This document shows, piece after piece, positions 46,767 to 62,881 of a stretch of 64,000 bases of DNA. The position numbers and the translations under genes were made by a program. The notes under the pieces were generated by a model. That model did no database searches, had not been told where the DNA came from, and worked only from the letters and a program-made list of their open reading frames with translations. Each line of letters opens with the position of its first letter. The first letter of the stretch is position 1. Source of the stretch: Bigelowiella natans CCMP2755 (taxonomy: Eukaryota > Cercozoa > Chlorarachniophyceae); the NCBI GenBank assembly GCA_000320545.1, contig ADNK01000976.1, positions 40,626 to 104,625 of the forward strand, written 5' to 3'.

Positions 46767-49130
46767 TTACATGAAAGTATTCTCGGAGTTTTGTATGAAA
46801 CGTCCCCCTGCCGTCTGCTTATCAAACTTGATCTCCTCTTGCCTGATATTCTTGGAGCTTTCCCTGTAGAGCTGCTTCTGGGCGTGGGGCCCCTCGTTCA
46901 CGGCTGATACCTGCTCCTGATTATGCTGACCTCCATGCGTGAGCGTTAAATCGTCTTCAAGTCTCAGTGCCGGGATGTCTACAGGATGATTAGTTGCTTC
47001 CTGTTCTTCTTTCTTTTTGTGCCAGTCGCCTATTTGGAGGGGTGGTATTCTTGTACCCGAGGAAATGTTGTTGCTCACTTCCTGCTGCTCCCGAGTTTTC
47101 GTAAGATCGTCCTCCACAATGAGCATTGGTGCCGCACCACCGATGGGAGACACGACATCCAATTTGTTGCGAGTTTCACCACTACTACCACCACCACCAT
47201 CCGCATTTGTAGATTCCTTGCAGCGCTGTCGCTTTAGCTTGGTATCCATATCTCTTTGCTGCAATGTCCTTATGAAATCCCACTGTGTGATGTCTCCTCC
47301 CTTTTGTGAGGCCTTGGCGTCACCTTTACCATCATCCGTGATGGACCGTGAAGCCTTTCCAAACAGACGATTTCGGATTGAAGTAATTTGAAGCTCCTTA
47401 TTCCCCTTCCTGTCACTCTTAATGTCGTTCTCATCCTTTTGGTGGATCTCTTTATAATTCTTGTACTGAATGAGATAGAGAAGAGACTTCCTACATATAA
47501 GAGCTGGTACATTCTTTTGAACCTGCACGCTCTTCTCCTCGACTGTCTTGGAAGAAGCATTGTTCATTTCAAATATACCCGCGTCCTGCATTACGTCCAT
47601 CAGGCGGTTGCAGAACGTGGTAAGCTTGAATTGCTCCTCGTCCATGAATGGGTCGTGAATCAAATCCTCGGCACTCGGGCGGTGCTCTGGATTCTTCACG
47701 AAGCACCGTGCCAGAAACCTCTTAAACTCGTTGCTCCATTCTCGCAAATCACCTCTGCGGGGCTCCTTGTCCAGCGACATTTTGGAGCGAAGAGTGGGAG
47801 GTTTACCGTGCATAACCTTATCCGCGACATTGTCCAGTGGCTCGCCGAAATATGGTGGTCTACCTTCAGCAAGCTCAATCGCCGTGACGCCTAGGGACCA
47901 CAGATCTCCTCGCTCATTTACCGGTTGCCCCTTATATGCTTCTGGAGGCATCCACAATGGGGAGCCGGCGAAATCGCAACTTCCCGTGTTCTTCACCGTT
48001 TCAGAAATCCCAAAATCCGAAAGCTTGACGAAGCCGTTAGTTGTCAGGAGAATGTTGGCAGCCTTGATGTCCTTGTGAACGATACCCATGCTGTGCAGAA
48101 ACGCGAGTGCTCGTAAGACGCAGTGGATGATGTAAGCAATGTGTGACTCCGCCATCAAAGTTTTCATCCCCTTCCGGAGGTCGAGCACGGAGCCCCTGAT
48201 ACCGATGACAACAACTCAATAACTATGAGAAAAAAGCCAGGAGATGGAACGATGGGGGATAATCTGCACTCGACAAAGTACCCGTCGCAATACTCCATCA
48301 CCATCCAGAGTTGTCCATTCTCATTTGGTCCGCCGTAGCCTTGGTACTTCACTATGTTTGGATGCGCTTGCAGTTTAAACAACATATCAGTCTCCATAAC
48401 CTATAATTAGTAGTCCCGGGGATTAAGTGAGAATGATTTCCTGGGATAAGGTGTGAACTTTGACTTCATATACCGGTCACGTGTCGAATTTCTAATTTCC
48501 GAAAAAAATGTTGTAAAATACTTATGTTTCAAAGTCTTTTCTACTCACTAAGAAAAAAATCAAAGTAACATCTTTTTTCTGTCACATAATCGCAAATACT
48601 ACATATCATACGATATTCTTGAGTGCTGAGTGGCCGATCATATTCTTGAAAATCTTGATCACGCACGGAGGTCTATCAACCATGTTCTTATTGATGGCAA
48701 GATGCACCTCGCTGAATCCTCCTTCACCAATTTTGGATGTACTTTTTGCACATTTTGTACACATTGCATAGTTGCACTTCGGATATGGACACACGTGGAA
48801 GAACATGGTATCGCGATTGGCCTGTCAATACGAATGAGTGAACAACTTTTTCTTTTGATTTTTGAGAGGGGAGAGGGGAGAGGGGAGAGGGGAACAAAAA
48901 AGAATATGTTCGCCACCTTCATGAAGCAATTTTCACAACGATATGTATGACACTTTTCTCCGGAATGAAGCACCATTTCATGGTATCTTGGGCAATAAAA
49001 TTCGAAATGTTCTTCAAAGGATCCCTGCCACTTCAAATCTCTGGAAGAAAAAATCATGAAAATATATACCATTGAGGTGTTATTGCTCCCTTACCCTTGC
49101 ATTCGGAATCCAGCGCGGACGTTCACTGGC
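46767..49130 (-). CDS. STE20/GCK-like kinase with N-terminal zinc-binding module
   Basis: Ser/Thr kinase of the STE20 group. The start at 49130 gives MPVNVRAGFRMQG, joined in phase to an exon with FEFYCPRYHEMVLHSGEKC and YRCENCFMK, then FHVCPYPKCNYAMCTKCA. Together these form a Cys/His-rich module like C1/DC1/ZZ fingers. The kinase starts immediately after: KIGEGGFSEVHLA, CVIKIFKN, MVMEYCDG, catalytic loop VHKDIKAANILL, LSDFGISE, SPLWMPPEAYKG, and GDLWSLGVTAIELAEGRPPY. The HRD motif reads HKD; Asp, Asn, DFG and the VIK lysine are intact. A 220-residue Lys/Glu/Gln-rich tail follows the kinase. The stop at 46767 lies 68 bases before the proposed start of the MAP2K-like gene on the same strand, so the two could act in one cascade. 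Confidence 0.85.
48866..48893. repeat. Four direct GAGAGGG-type units in an intron
   Basis: Four direct copies of a 7-base unit (ggggaga) in an intron of the STE20-like gene, giving four G-runs on the plus strand that could form a quadruplex in the non-template context. Confidence 0.85.
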
Positions 49131-49920
49131 ATTGTTACACCGCCTTTTATCTCTTTCAAGTACCGAAATTGACGATGCCAACGATCCAGCTCACTCTTTA
49201 ATATGTAATTCATCAAAACACAAGTCTTCATTTCATAACACAGAAACAGATTTGAATACTCGAACTACTGACCCTTGTTCGGCATTCAAAACTAATGATA
49301 GTTTCCTTCTTAGGGCCATGGAAACGCAAACCAATGCTAAATGCACATCCCCGGAACGCAGGGCATCTGGAATCCGTCAGAATCTCAGCAAGGTCTTTAA
49401 CCTATTAATTTGTCGTTGTTGAGATTCGTGGAAATGGAAATTTTCTGCTTACGCACACCTCCAGGACGCGGATTTTCCTACTCTTAACGCCTTTCAGGAA
49501 AAAGCCACGCTCTTTCGAAATCTATAATTTTATGAAGTGATACTTCAAATATATAATATGTAGATATGGACCAATATTATAAATAAAAGTATCTGAAGAA
49601 TCGAAAAGCAACACGGCTGTCCTCACACACCAAGCCTTTCTTCTTTCCCTTTCCACTATTTCGACGCAACGATAAAGAAAATGATTTTGTTCCCAACTGA
49701 TTTCCATTGTGATTCCAAAGTATAACTTTTAAAGGAGGCAAAGAGAATTTTGTTTCTAAATCGAGTTGACCTTAGACCCTAAGACTTGATTTTTCCTTCG
49801 ATTTGCGCGAGATTTTTGATTTGAGTCGATTAACATCTTTCGAACCAAGTTTTCATTATATCTAACGGGGTATAAAATATAGTTGTAGCTTCTAAGATAT
49901 ATGAATGTCTTGTTTAACAA
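49131..49920. other. AT-rich spacer, no gene seen
   Basis: Between the start of the STE20-like gene and the end of the next minus-strand gene. Mostly AT-rich. The plus-strand frame 49072-49422 overlaps the first STE20 exon and lacks family features. Confidence 0.5.
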
Positions 49921-51838
49921 TTAAATATCTTGTTTTACATTTCTTTTCCTTGTTGAAAAAGTAGCACGGTCTCCGAATTCTCCTACACCAGTGTTTAGAT
50001 TATCAACTCCAAAGGGCAGATAATTTTTTGAAAAAGACGAGGCTAGTACCCTCTTTTCTCTGAACTGATCGGGGGTGTTTGGAGAATTCGAAGTCGAAGG
50101 AGAAGCAAAGCTATGTTGGCGATTGGTCGATTTCGTACTAGGGGTGACTCCCATTGTATGCGGTGTGTACAACGGATCTGCTGATGTGGAACATGATCCA
50201 GCATTCTATAATCCAAAAAATATAACTCATCATAAAATTATCGTTTTGAAAGCTCTGTAAGGAACAAACTTTCGCTTCTGGTTTGAATTTGGACACGCTC
50301 CATTGCTGCCCACTTGTGCAGGACGATTTCCTACTCTGCGATGAGTGATGTATTAGTGAGACCAGAATAAAATAGGCAAGATCATTGAAATATATTTGGG
50401 AATTAAATAACCAAAGAAAATAGTAACCAAAAAATAAGATAACCAAAGTCTTTTGAAGTATCTCAGTGAATTGCTCCTATGCCCATTAAAATGTGCCAAA
50501 CGTAATTCCAATATTGATTTGGAAAAGTGTTGTATAGATTCAGATTTATTTCTCACAAGTGTGCAAATTCTCTATACCATTTGAGCGTCTGTCTTCATAT
50601 CTGGGGCATTATTTACCATAAATAATCTTTCCGACTTTTCATCGTTTTGGATGCAAGAAACCGGTGCAAATAACATTTGGGATAAATCCTCTGAGCATCG
50701 AACGTAGCAGTTCGAAAGAACTTTGACTTCTTTCCATTTTGTCCCAACGAAAGCGCGGGTGAATACCTCCCCATATGTCAGGACTTTCCTATGCCATTTT
50801 TTCCTATATTTACCGACTGCATAAAGTCGTTCCTCCTGCTCTTTCTTCATATCGTACTTATCTAATCCAGTTTCTTGTCTTTCCAGATCTGACACTAATA
50901 TTTTGATCTTTATCAGACCATTGTACCAATCCCAAACTGTCTTTCCAGCTCCATCTTGAGTATCCTTGCACATGGTTTCGTCCGTCATTCGATTAAGAGT
51001 CTCTCCTACTACGCTGATTTCCTCCTCTGTTTCCAGGACTCTCACACGTACCACCGACGGATTTTCATCGTAATATTCAATAACTTCCCCCTCTTTTGAA
51101 AACTCCTCGCCATTGATTTTCTCGGTAAATTCGACAATTTCTCCAATTTGAACGCAATTAATATCTGGAGTCAAATGTATTACTGTTGACCGAGGCTTCC
51201 TCGATTTTTTTTGTTTTGCAGTTTTGTCGTGCAACATTATTATAGAGAATGACTTCAACTCTTTCAATTCTGCAGGAAGATTCGCGACTCCGTACATTTC
51301 TGCACACGTTACATTTGCTAAGTTCGATGTTGGGAAGTACATCCTTCCCCCAGTTGACTCTCCTTTGATTGGAGAATAAACTATGTATCTCAAATCCTAC
51401 AAAATATTGAATGGTAAACTTCATCAAAGTAATGGAAATATTTTTGGCATTACATCTGTGAGCTTCAAATGGCATTTCTTCTTCTTCCAAAATCCGAACT
51501 TGCTCTGATTATGTACTCCCTCAAACAATGGGAACAAGATCTAAGGGTATATCGTACTTTTGACAATTGTATGAATCGCTGGCCAATCTGAAGCCGTTGG
51601 ATCGTCGCTTTCTGCAATAAAAAATTAAGTATGAACGGCAAACGACAAGGAAGTCCATACCTGTTCGTTTGGTTCGGCTTGGAGAAGCTGCACTAATGGT
51701 TCAGCGTCCAGTGGATACTCATCACGAAAGCCACCATTGTGACAATCCTCTTCAAGTGCGACACTTGCAGCACCCTCTGCGTTTGAAGTTGCGTTGCTAT
51801 GATCCTCCTCCCTGTTGTAACCAAAACGGAAAATATCG
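49921..51838 (-). CDS. Unrecognised protein, 5' end unresolved
   Basis: No family recognised. Exons that fit in phase on the minus strand: about 51660-51838 (HSNATSNAEGAASVALEED ... DAEPLVQLLQAEPNEQ), 51550-51607 (KATIQRLQIGQRFIQLSK), about 51,455-51,505 (KFGFWKKKKCHLKLTD), then a long exon about 50576-51397 (starting DLRYIVYSPIKGEST). The long exon has IGEIVEFTEKINGEEF and KEGEVIEYYDENPSVVRVRV, which look like small beta-barrel segments of Tudor or SH3 type, followed by charged sequence. Terminal exons near 50,270-50,340 and 49921-50,200 give a Ser/Thr/Pro-rich tail (PSTKSTNRQHSFASPSTS) ending KRNVKQDI. The N-terminus was not found. Codon use and intron style match neighbours. Existence of the gene is likely; its function is unknown. 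Confidence 0.6.
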
Positions 51839-53715
51839 GGTTTTAATAGTAGGAAGCATCGAAATCATCATTATTTCACCTGGATGTTCGTGCTGAAAGT
51901 GATCTTTTCATTATATTTCAGCTAGTCTTGGAGCGTTGTTTAGATGAGAGGGAAGCTTGTAGGCTTCGATACGGGAGCGAGGGCAAGGGGTTGCACAAGC
52001 ACTACCATTTTTGGAAGGAACAAGCACGGTGACTACCATGCGACAAGCTATTTTCCAAGTCTATCTCTCGTAATCCACTGTTTGTTTCTGCGACAGAACC
52101 AACTGCTTTATCTCCAGGAATCCTCCCGAGTCTTCTGGCATTTCTTCTCGGCATCAGTAACTAGTTTTACACTAAATGACAGGAAAACACTACACGCAGA
52201 GTGAAAACACCATGCGTTCTAGAAATTCTGTTGACATTCGAGCATTCCAATTCTTCTTTTCTTCAAATTAAAAGTTGCCCGTTGCAGTACAAGCACAGTT
52301 TGGAATCCCGAAAGGTGACAGGCTGAAGCGAGCTTGCGACACAAAAATGAACAAATTTTCCAAAGGATTTAGGCATGTCATTGAGTCCTAGTATTGCACA
52401 GGATGCACCTTGCCACATTCATCAAGAAAACAGACTTGACACTCGTTAATTCATTCATTCATTCAACACAAACCATCAATCATTCTTTTTTTCTGTGCAA
52501 TTAGCTCTTGATGATCCTCTCAGCTGCACTTCGGAACCACTGCCATTCGTGCTCCTCCGATTTCGCAGCCGCTTGAGACGAGTCCAGCTTGCTGGCACGT
52601 TCATCGAATCTTCTTTGAATGCCGAAGTGAACACGCACGCACGATTGGACTCATCAATCATGCAACCAATCATCGCTCGAGTGCACACCTCTGTTTGGCA
52701 CTCTCCTCACACACGTCCTGGATGTTCAGACGATGTCTGCTTCGCCCGCTCCCCAACTTTGTTTCTCGTTTTTTTCGGCACTTTGCACCTTGCAGCTCGT
52801 CCGCCACCCAGTTTGGCAGTGGTGAGTTGACAGTCGCTGCTGCCCGCCTAGCCGTGCTGGTGTGTCACTCGTGCTGAACGATTTGGTGATGCTGGCAGCG
52901 ATGGTGCAGTCTTGGCAGCAGTGTCAGGCGATTGGTGTCATCAGGTCTGTGTTGGGCACTGCTGGACTGGCGGGGCATGCTGCACGTGACAATGTGCCAG
53001 CAGTGCGTGCCAGAGTGTGGCATGCTGGGATGCCAGTGTGGGTGTGCCAGTGTGTGCTGATGTGTGCGGCATCGTCGCGTGCAGCCAGTAGCTGCTGTCA
53101 CTGCCACCATCACAGCAGTGCACGTGCCACCACATCATTGCGTGTCAGCTGCTGTGCTGCACGTGCGATGAGTGCAGTGCGTGCGCGATGCAGCAGGCTA
53201 GCAGGTGCAGATTCTGCGAGAGCAACCGCCACCAAATGATTCGCATTTCAATAAAATCACAAGCAACCCAACGCGATTGTGCCACTGCGCAATTGAGACC
53301 TCACTGCTAGCTCGTGCTAGCTAGCATGCCCGCGCAGCAGAAGCAGTCCATCATGCTAGCATGCAATGAGCCTGCTGGACATTCATTTGGAACTTCCGCA
53401 AACACTTCCAAGCAGATGGCATGCATGCCAACAAGCATCGCATCATGTGGCCTCGAATCGGTTTGCAGTGCATGCATGCACGACCAGCTGATTTGCTGGG
53501 CGTTGATGGAGAGCAATGTGCATGCGTGTGCACAAAATTACTTGTTCTTTGTCCGCACGCAGTGTTGTCAAAAACCATGACAGCATGACTTCATCAACAG
53601 TTCGTTTGTTTCCAAGAAAACAGATGCTGTGAACGCATTTTCAATGCAAAACTACATGAGTTTAGATCTACATGACGCACCAAGGATCACGCATGTGTTG
53701 TGAGACGTGAAGTCC
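51839..53715. other. Spacer with island G, downstream of the NDK fusion gene
   Basis: No gene is convincing. From about 52,440 to 53,680 the DNA is rich in TGCA, GCATGC and CTAG words (cgtgctagctagcatgcc near 53,310, tgcagtgcatgcatgcacg near 53,465), and 52,860-53,240 is GC-rich with many gtgccag/gtgtgc-like near repeats. A tandem attcattcattcattcaac lies near 52,450. Long frames on both strands (52495-52830, 52862-53239) reflect this composition. Part of the 5' end of the upstream gene may lie at 51,850-52,040. Confidence 0.5.
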
Positions 53716-58121
<4,406 letters not shown>

Positions 58122-58255
58122 TCGCTTTAACCTCAAGGTATCGACCTAAATTTGAGATATATATATGTCGAAGTGGAATTATTGAGCATGTATTGAGTCA
58201 ACAATAAAGATGTATACTATTCATCATAATCGGCAATCCCGGTCAGCTCCATGAT

Positions 58256-58910
58256 CTAAGAGTATCGTTCTACCTCGCCTGTTGTCGTGATCACGTTTTC
58301 GAAATTAGGAATCAAATCTTTCATTTTCTGCACTCCTTTTGCCTGAAAATAGTCATTTTGGCACAATCATGCTTGTGCGTTATCACCAAGTATGGATATA
58401 GTCTAGAGGAAAGCTGACAACTTAGAGTAGGAAGGGAATAGATAGCAGGCGTACATGGCAGCAATGAACCGTTCACCTGTTGGAGCACTAGTACAGCAAC
58501 TGATCCCGTTGTAAAATCAGAAACTTTAAATCCCAATTCTCCGGTAATGACACTGTTGCCAGAAATCGCAGATTCGAGTTTAAGAATTTTGCTAGCTTGT
58601 CCTTCGGTGAGGACCTTCTCGACCGATTGCAAAACGGTGAACCTGTCGGTTGTTATTTTCAGCAAGATAATGAGTTAGTGCTACAAAAGAAGAAGTGGAT
58701 ATGATTAGACTTGGTACATGTGTTCATGCATATGTGCCCGTCTGCTTGCACATATATGTAAATTTCGTTTTTGATAGAGCCTGTGGTACATCTTATCGCA
58801 TTTCATTTAGAACCATGTTCTCACCCTGCCTCCTTGAACATATCAGAGTTTTCAATAGCCTCCCCTTGGAGAACTCCAGTCGAGTTGGTTATGGCGATGA
58901 GGGTCTCCAT
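58256..58910 (-). CDS. Small protein, possibly roadblock/LAMTOR-like
   Basis: Three exons join in phase: from the ATG at 58910 (METLIAITNSTGVLQGEAIE) to a donor near 58,823, then an exon starting FTVLQSVEKVLTEGQ and ending AVLVLQQ, then AKGVQKMKDLIPNFENVI to the TAG at 58256. The product is about 113 residues. The opening strand-turn-strand (TLIAITNSTGVLQGEA) and the strand-rich middle (KLESAISGNSV ... TGSVAVLVL) look like the roadblock/LC7 fold used by dynein light chains and LAMTOR subunits. This is a weak structural impression, not a recognised family match. An in-frame upstream extension (an acceptor is present before the ATG) cannot be excluded. It lies 135 bases upstream of the NDK fusion gene on the same strand. 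Confidence 0.5.
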
Positions 58911-59433
58911 ATTGTCGATGTCAATGCTGTAGAGAATGAATCAATTAATTATTTGTATTTGGTCGATGTAGATACAGAGCCCTGACATATTCACTTTACA
59001 ATATGTAAACTCATGCCCATGTAGCTTCATTTACGAGAATGCAGACTTTATAGCTCTACATATAGCTCTAACACCCATAAATTCAGCTCTCCCCCCCTCA
59101 CCACCTAGGCGTTTCAACGAAGCGTTTCCCTCTCAACGTTTTTTAAGACTTAGTCTGATAGCTATCGGATACAATTGTAGAATGCGACATGGTTTCGAAC
59201 AAAATGTATCATAAATTAAGGTTGTTTTTCCCTTTTCTAAGGCTTTGTTTTCCGAATTTCCGAAATCACTGTCGAAGTCGGAAGTCTGATATCCCCGACA
59301 ACTGAAGGCCGAAATAATTTCGTGGCGAATGTTTTAGGGTCGATTTGGGTGCTGATACATTCCCTGTTCTGCGACATTAAATAAAATCATAAATTTAAAA
59401 AATTCTCTGTATTTGTGTCCAACAGAATTATTT
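58911..59433. promoter_or_regulatory. Divergent spacer, small protein to membrane protein
   Basis: About 520 bases between outward-reading genes. AT-rich, with no recognised motif. It may hold an upstream exon of either gene. Confidence 0.3.
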
Positions 59434-60332
59434 TTCGGTTCCTAAGTCTTACGAGCACGGGTGGACTCCATTGGACACCATGGCTGGCGGCGGCTTGGTA
59501 CTCCTGTTAGTCCTATGGACTGCCCTCTACGCCATTGCGTGGATCATATCGTAAGACCTGTTTTCATTGAAATTAAAGTTTTTCTGCTGAGCTTTGCCCA
59601 TAGTCGGAGTCAAAGAGTAGTTAAAAAGAATCTCCCGCGCATATTTCTTAAATGCATGGTCCCATGATCTTTACCACAGAGCGAACAATATATTCAACAT
59701 CTACTCGCAATAATTTGACTCTTTTGTGCAGGTCTATTTTGCTCTATACCCAGCGCAATATCCAACCAGTAAAGCATTTGCTTAGTCCTAACCTTTTCGA
59801 CAGCGCCTCACACTGACACTGTTGTTGATATTTTTGCATCAGATCAAGTTCCGAGGGGCCGGGCTCGTATTTGTAATAACAGAAACATTTAATGGCAAAC
59901 TCAAAATAATAACTCCGATCCTGACATTTTGTTTTCTTCCGATGAAAATACTGCAATTTCGGTGATTCCTCCTCTGCCCGCCACGCCTTTAGATGAGTTC
60001 GTTCGGCTGCTTCATGCTAACGGCTTCACATTGCGCGACTTTCTTCCGAAGAGCGCACGGGTTTAATCGTGAGGTTACTACCTATAGTATATTTCTATGC
60101 ACGTTTTTTGCATCACTCCTCAAAGCTCTTTCTATCTCCCAGCGCTATTGTGCCGTCGCAGCGTGGATCGAGTGGATTTGCTATACGATGTTTCTCCTTC
60201 CCTACTACTTGAGGGTAGCTCGCGGTATTATCATCGACAGATGCGTGAGCAAGGTGCTATATAGCGAGCAGGCATTCGGGTGGGAGAAGTTGCTTGGCGA
60301 GGGCGTGGGAGTCACTAAGCGTTGGTTGTGGG

Positions 60333-60370
<38 letters not shown>

Positions 60371-60530
60371 TTTAATGCTGAAACACCGATGAATTTGCTG
60401 ATTCGTGTAAACCAAGCTGTGAGAAAGATTGACCATAATTATCAGGCTCTCGATAGTCGTCATGGTCGGTCCAACGGCACCACCAGAGATGCATACGACT
60501 CCCAGGTCATAAGTGGCATTGCATCTAAAT

Positions 60531-60579
<49 letters not shown>

Positions 60580-62683
60580 TAGATATATAATATAACATAA
60601 ATGACCAAACACTACCATGCGGAGTGTACAATTTATTGGCTCGCGATATGTGAATAGACCGGGGGTGGCGGGGACTGGCATGACTCGAGAGCCGTGTTCT
60701 CATCCCTGATGGAAGGGAATCGTGAAAGAAGGACGACGCCTGGCGATTTGATTGTAATAGTGATGATGAAGATGAGGATGATGATAATGATGATGATAAT
60801 GATGGCTTGATAGTGCGTTGTTCCACGCGTGTGTTGGTTGTTGAAAAGGCATGGGAAAGTCGAGCAGCTCCGAGAATTACTGAGGGGACCCTTCTCAAGA
60901 CTGCTTTTAGGGCAGTTTTCATTCTTGCAGGCATAAAGGTAGCAACGATGAAAACAATGCTAGTACACTTCTCGAAAGGAGGAGAAGACATCCCTTCTTC
61001 TTCTTCTTCTTCTTCTTCTTCTTCTTCTTCCTAGTACCGACCGATACAAGCGATTGCATCACCGGTGAAGAGCTTGGTTCTTGCGAATGGGTGGTTGATG
61101 GATATTGTTGTGACGCTGCTGCTCCTGCTGTGTTCTGCTTTCTGCCACTAGGTTCTAATCGACGCGATCATCTACTTTGTCATGGGGCATTCGTTTGGTC
61201 AGACGCCGTGTATCATTTTGATGATGATGATGATTTGCAATCCTCGTAAAGAATTACAACCCAAAATAACGACGGATGACGACGGTTCTTGTGCCAACGC
61301 ATTAATTGCGTACCGCCATCAGTCCCAAACGACAGACAGTGCATTGACACTTAAGTCGTTGGGCCAAATTCGTCGAGATCGCAGGATGAAGTTTCTTCTT
61401 TGTGTTGAAGTTTTGTGTTTTTGCAGCAGAAGAGGAAGAAGAAGAAGAAGAAGAAGAAGAAGAAGAAGAAGAAATTCTATTTTTTCTGTGTCTCGTTGTC
61501 GCGGATATGGAGAATCGTTTTGACGATGTTATTGACGAAAACAATATCAGGAGTCTATAGCGGTGACTACTGCGACGAAAGCTTGCTGGTGAGGACTGGC
61601 ATCTACACGGTATAATTCGAAGCAAAGTCGTCATGCTTACACAGCATCCTCGTCGTCGCCGTCATCATCATCATCATCATAATGGTTATGGTCGCTTTCA
61701 TTGTTGATATCATTACTATTACTCGCACTCTCATTAGTTAATCCATCTGGTGGAAACCTGCTTTTTGTATGCGATGGTCCGCACTTTGAAGGTACGATGA
61801 TGATAATGATGATGATAATGATGATGATAATGATACCCCATGTTGGCTGCCTGTTTCATACCGTGATGATGGGGAACAGCAGCAGCAGCAGTTGTAGTAG
61901 TAGCAATAGTGTAGTAGTCGTGGCCGTGCAATTGCTGTTCTTTGAGCGCTGTAAGACAGTAACAGGCGGTTGTCTTGCTGATTGGGAGTTTGTTATCTTC
62001 AGTCCGGTTGGATGGGGGGAAGGTTTTACCGGAAACAAGAGCTTGGCTTCTTCCTCGTACGTTGTGACACATATGTGCCACTGCCCTCCTCCTTCCATTT
62101 TGTTAAGGAAACATGGTTTCTCTTTTTTAAGACTATTTCTTCGTTCTTATTGGCAAGACGATTCTTCCAATAAACCCACAACAACAACAACAACAACAGA
62201 CAATATGGTTCATGGCGACGCTGGCGATGGGCATCGTTTCACTATGGGAATGGTAATGATGGACAATTTACACAACAACACCTCCAGTTTTCGACAGTGA
62301 AGAAAGATGATATGACTGTCAAGGCAAAGTTTCCCTACGGGGTTTTTCTACCCAGAAAAGTAACTATGCCGTATTATTTTATGGGAAGAAATGACAACTG
62401 AAGGAGTGCCGTCTCTGTGGAATCACCAACCACTCAGCATGATGTCGATGCAAACTCAAAACAAAATGTGAGAAATTTTCTAAAAACTCGAAAAATAACA
62501 AAGGTTTGTGCTTCAAAATAAATCAGGTTTCAGGGGCTGCCGTTGGGAAGCTTTCAGGACATCTGCCTTGGTAAGTTGTGTTAGTATAACGATACGGAAA
62601 GAACATGCAAAACCCAATTACTATATTTCTCCCAATGTCATCTTTTAACATTATAGTCGGTCTTGATGCTGTTTGGCTAATGT

Positions 62684-62719
<36 letters not shown>

Positions 62720-62804
62720 GACGATTATAGGGATCATGATGGTTAGAAATACGTTTGCTTTCATCATCTCGCAGATTTGGGTATTACCACACACACACAC
62801 ACAC

Positions 62805-62844
<40 letters not shown>

Positions 62845-62846
62845 GT

Positions 62847-62881
<35 letters not shown>

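Noticed and set aside
51669-52204. Plus-strand frames of 75 and 86 residues
   Set aside because: The first is antisense to a minus-strand exon that continues a gene; the second has no family features.
52495-53239. Plus-strand frames of about 110-125 residues
   Set aside because: Open frames occur on both strands, composition follows the TGCA/GTGCC-rich island, and no domain or splice logic supports them.
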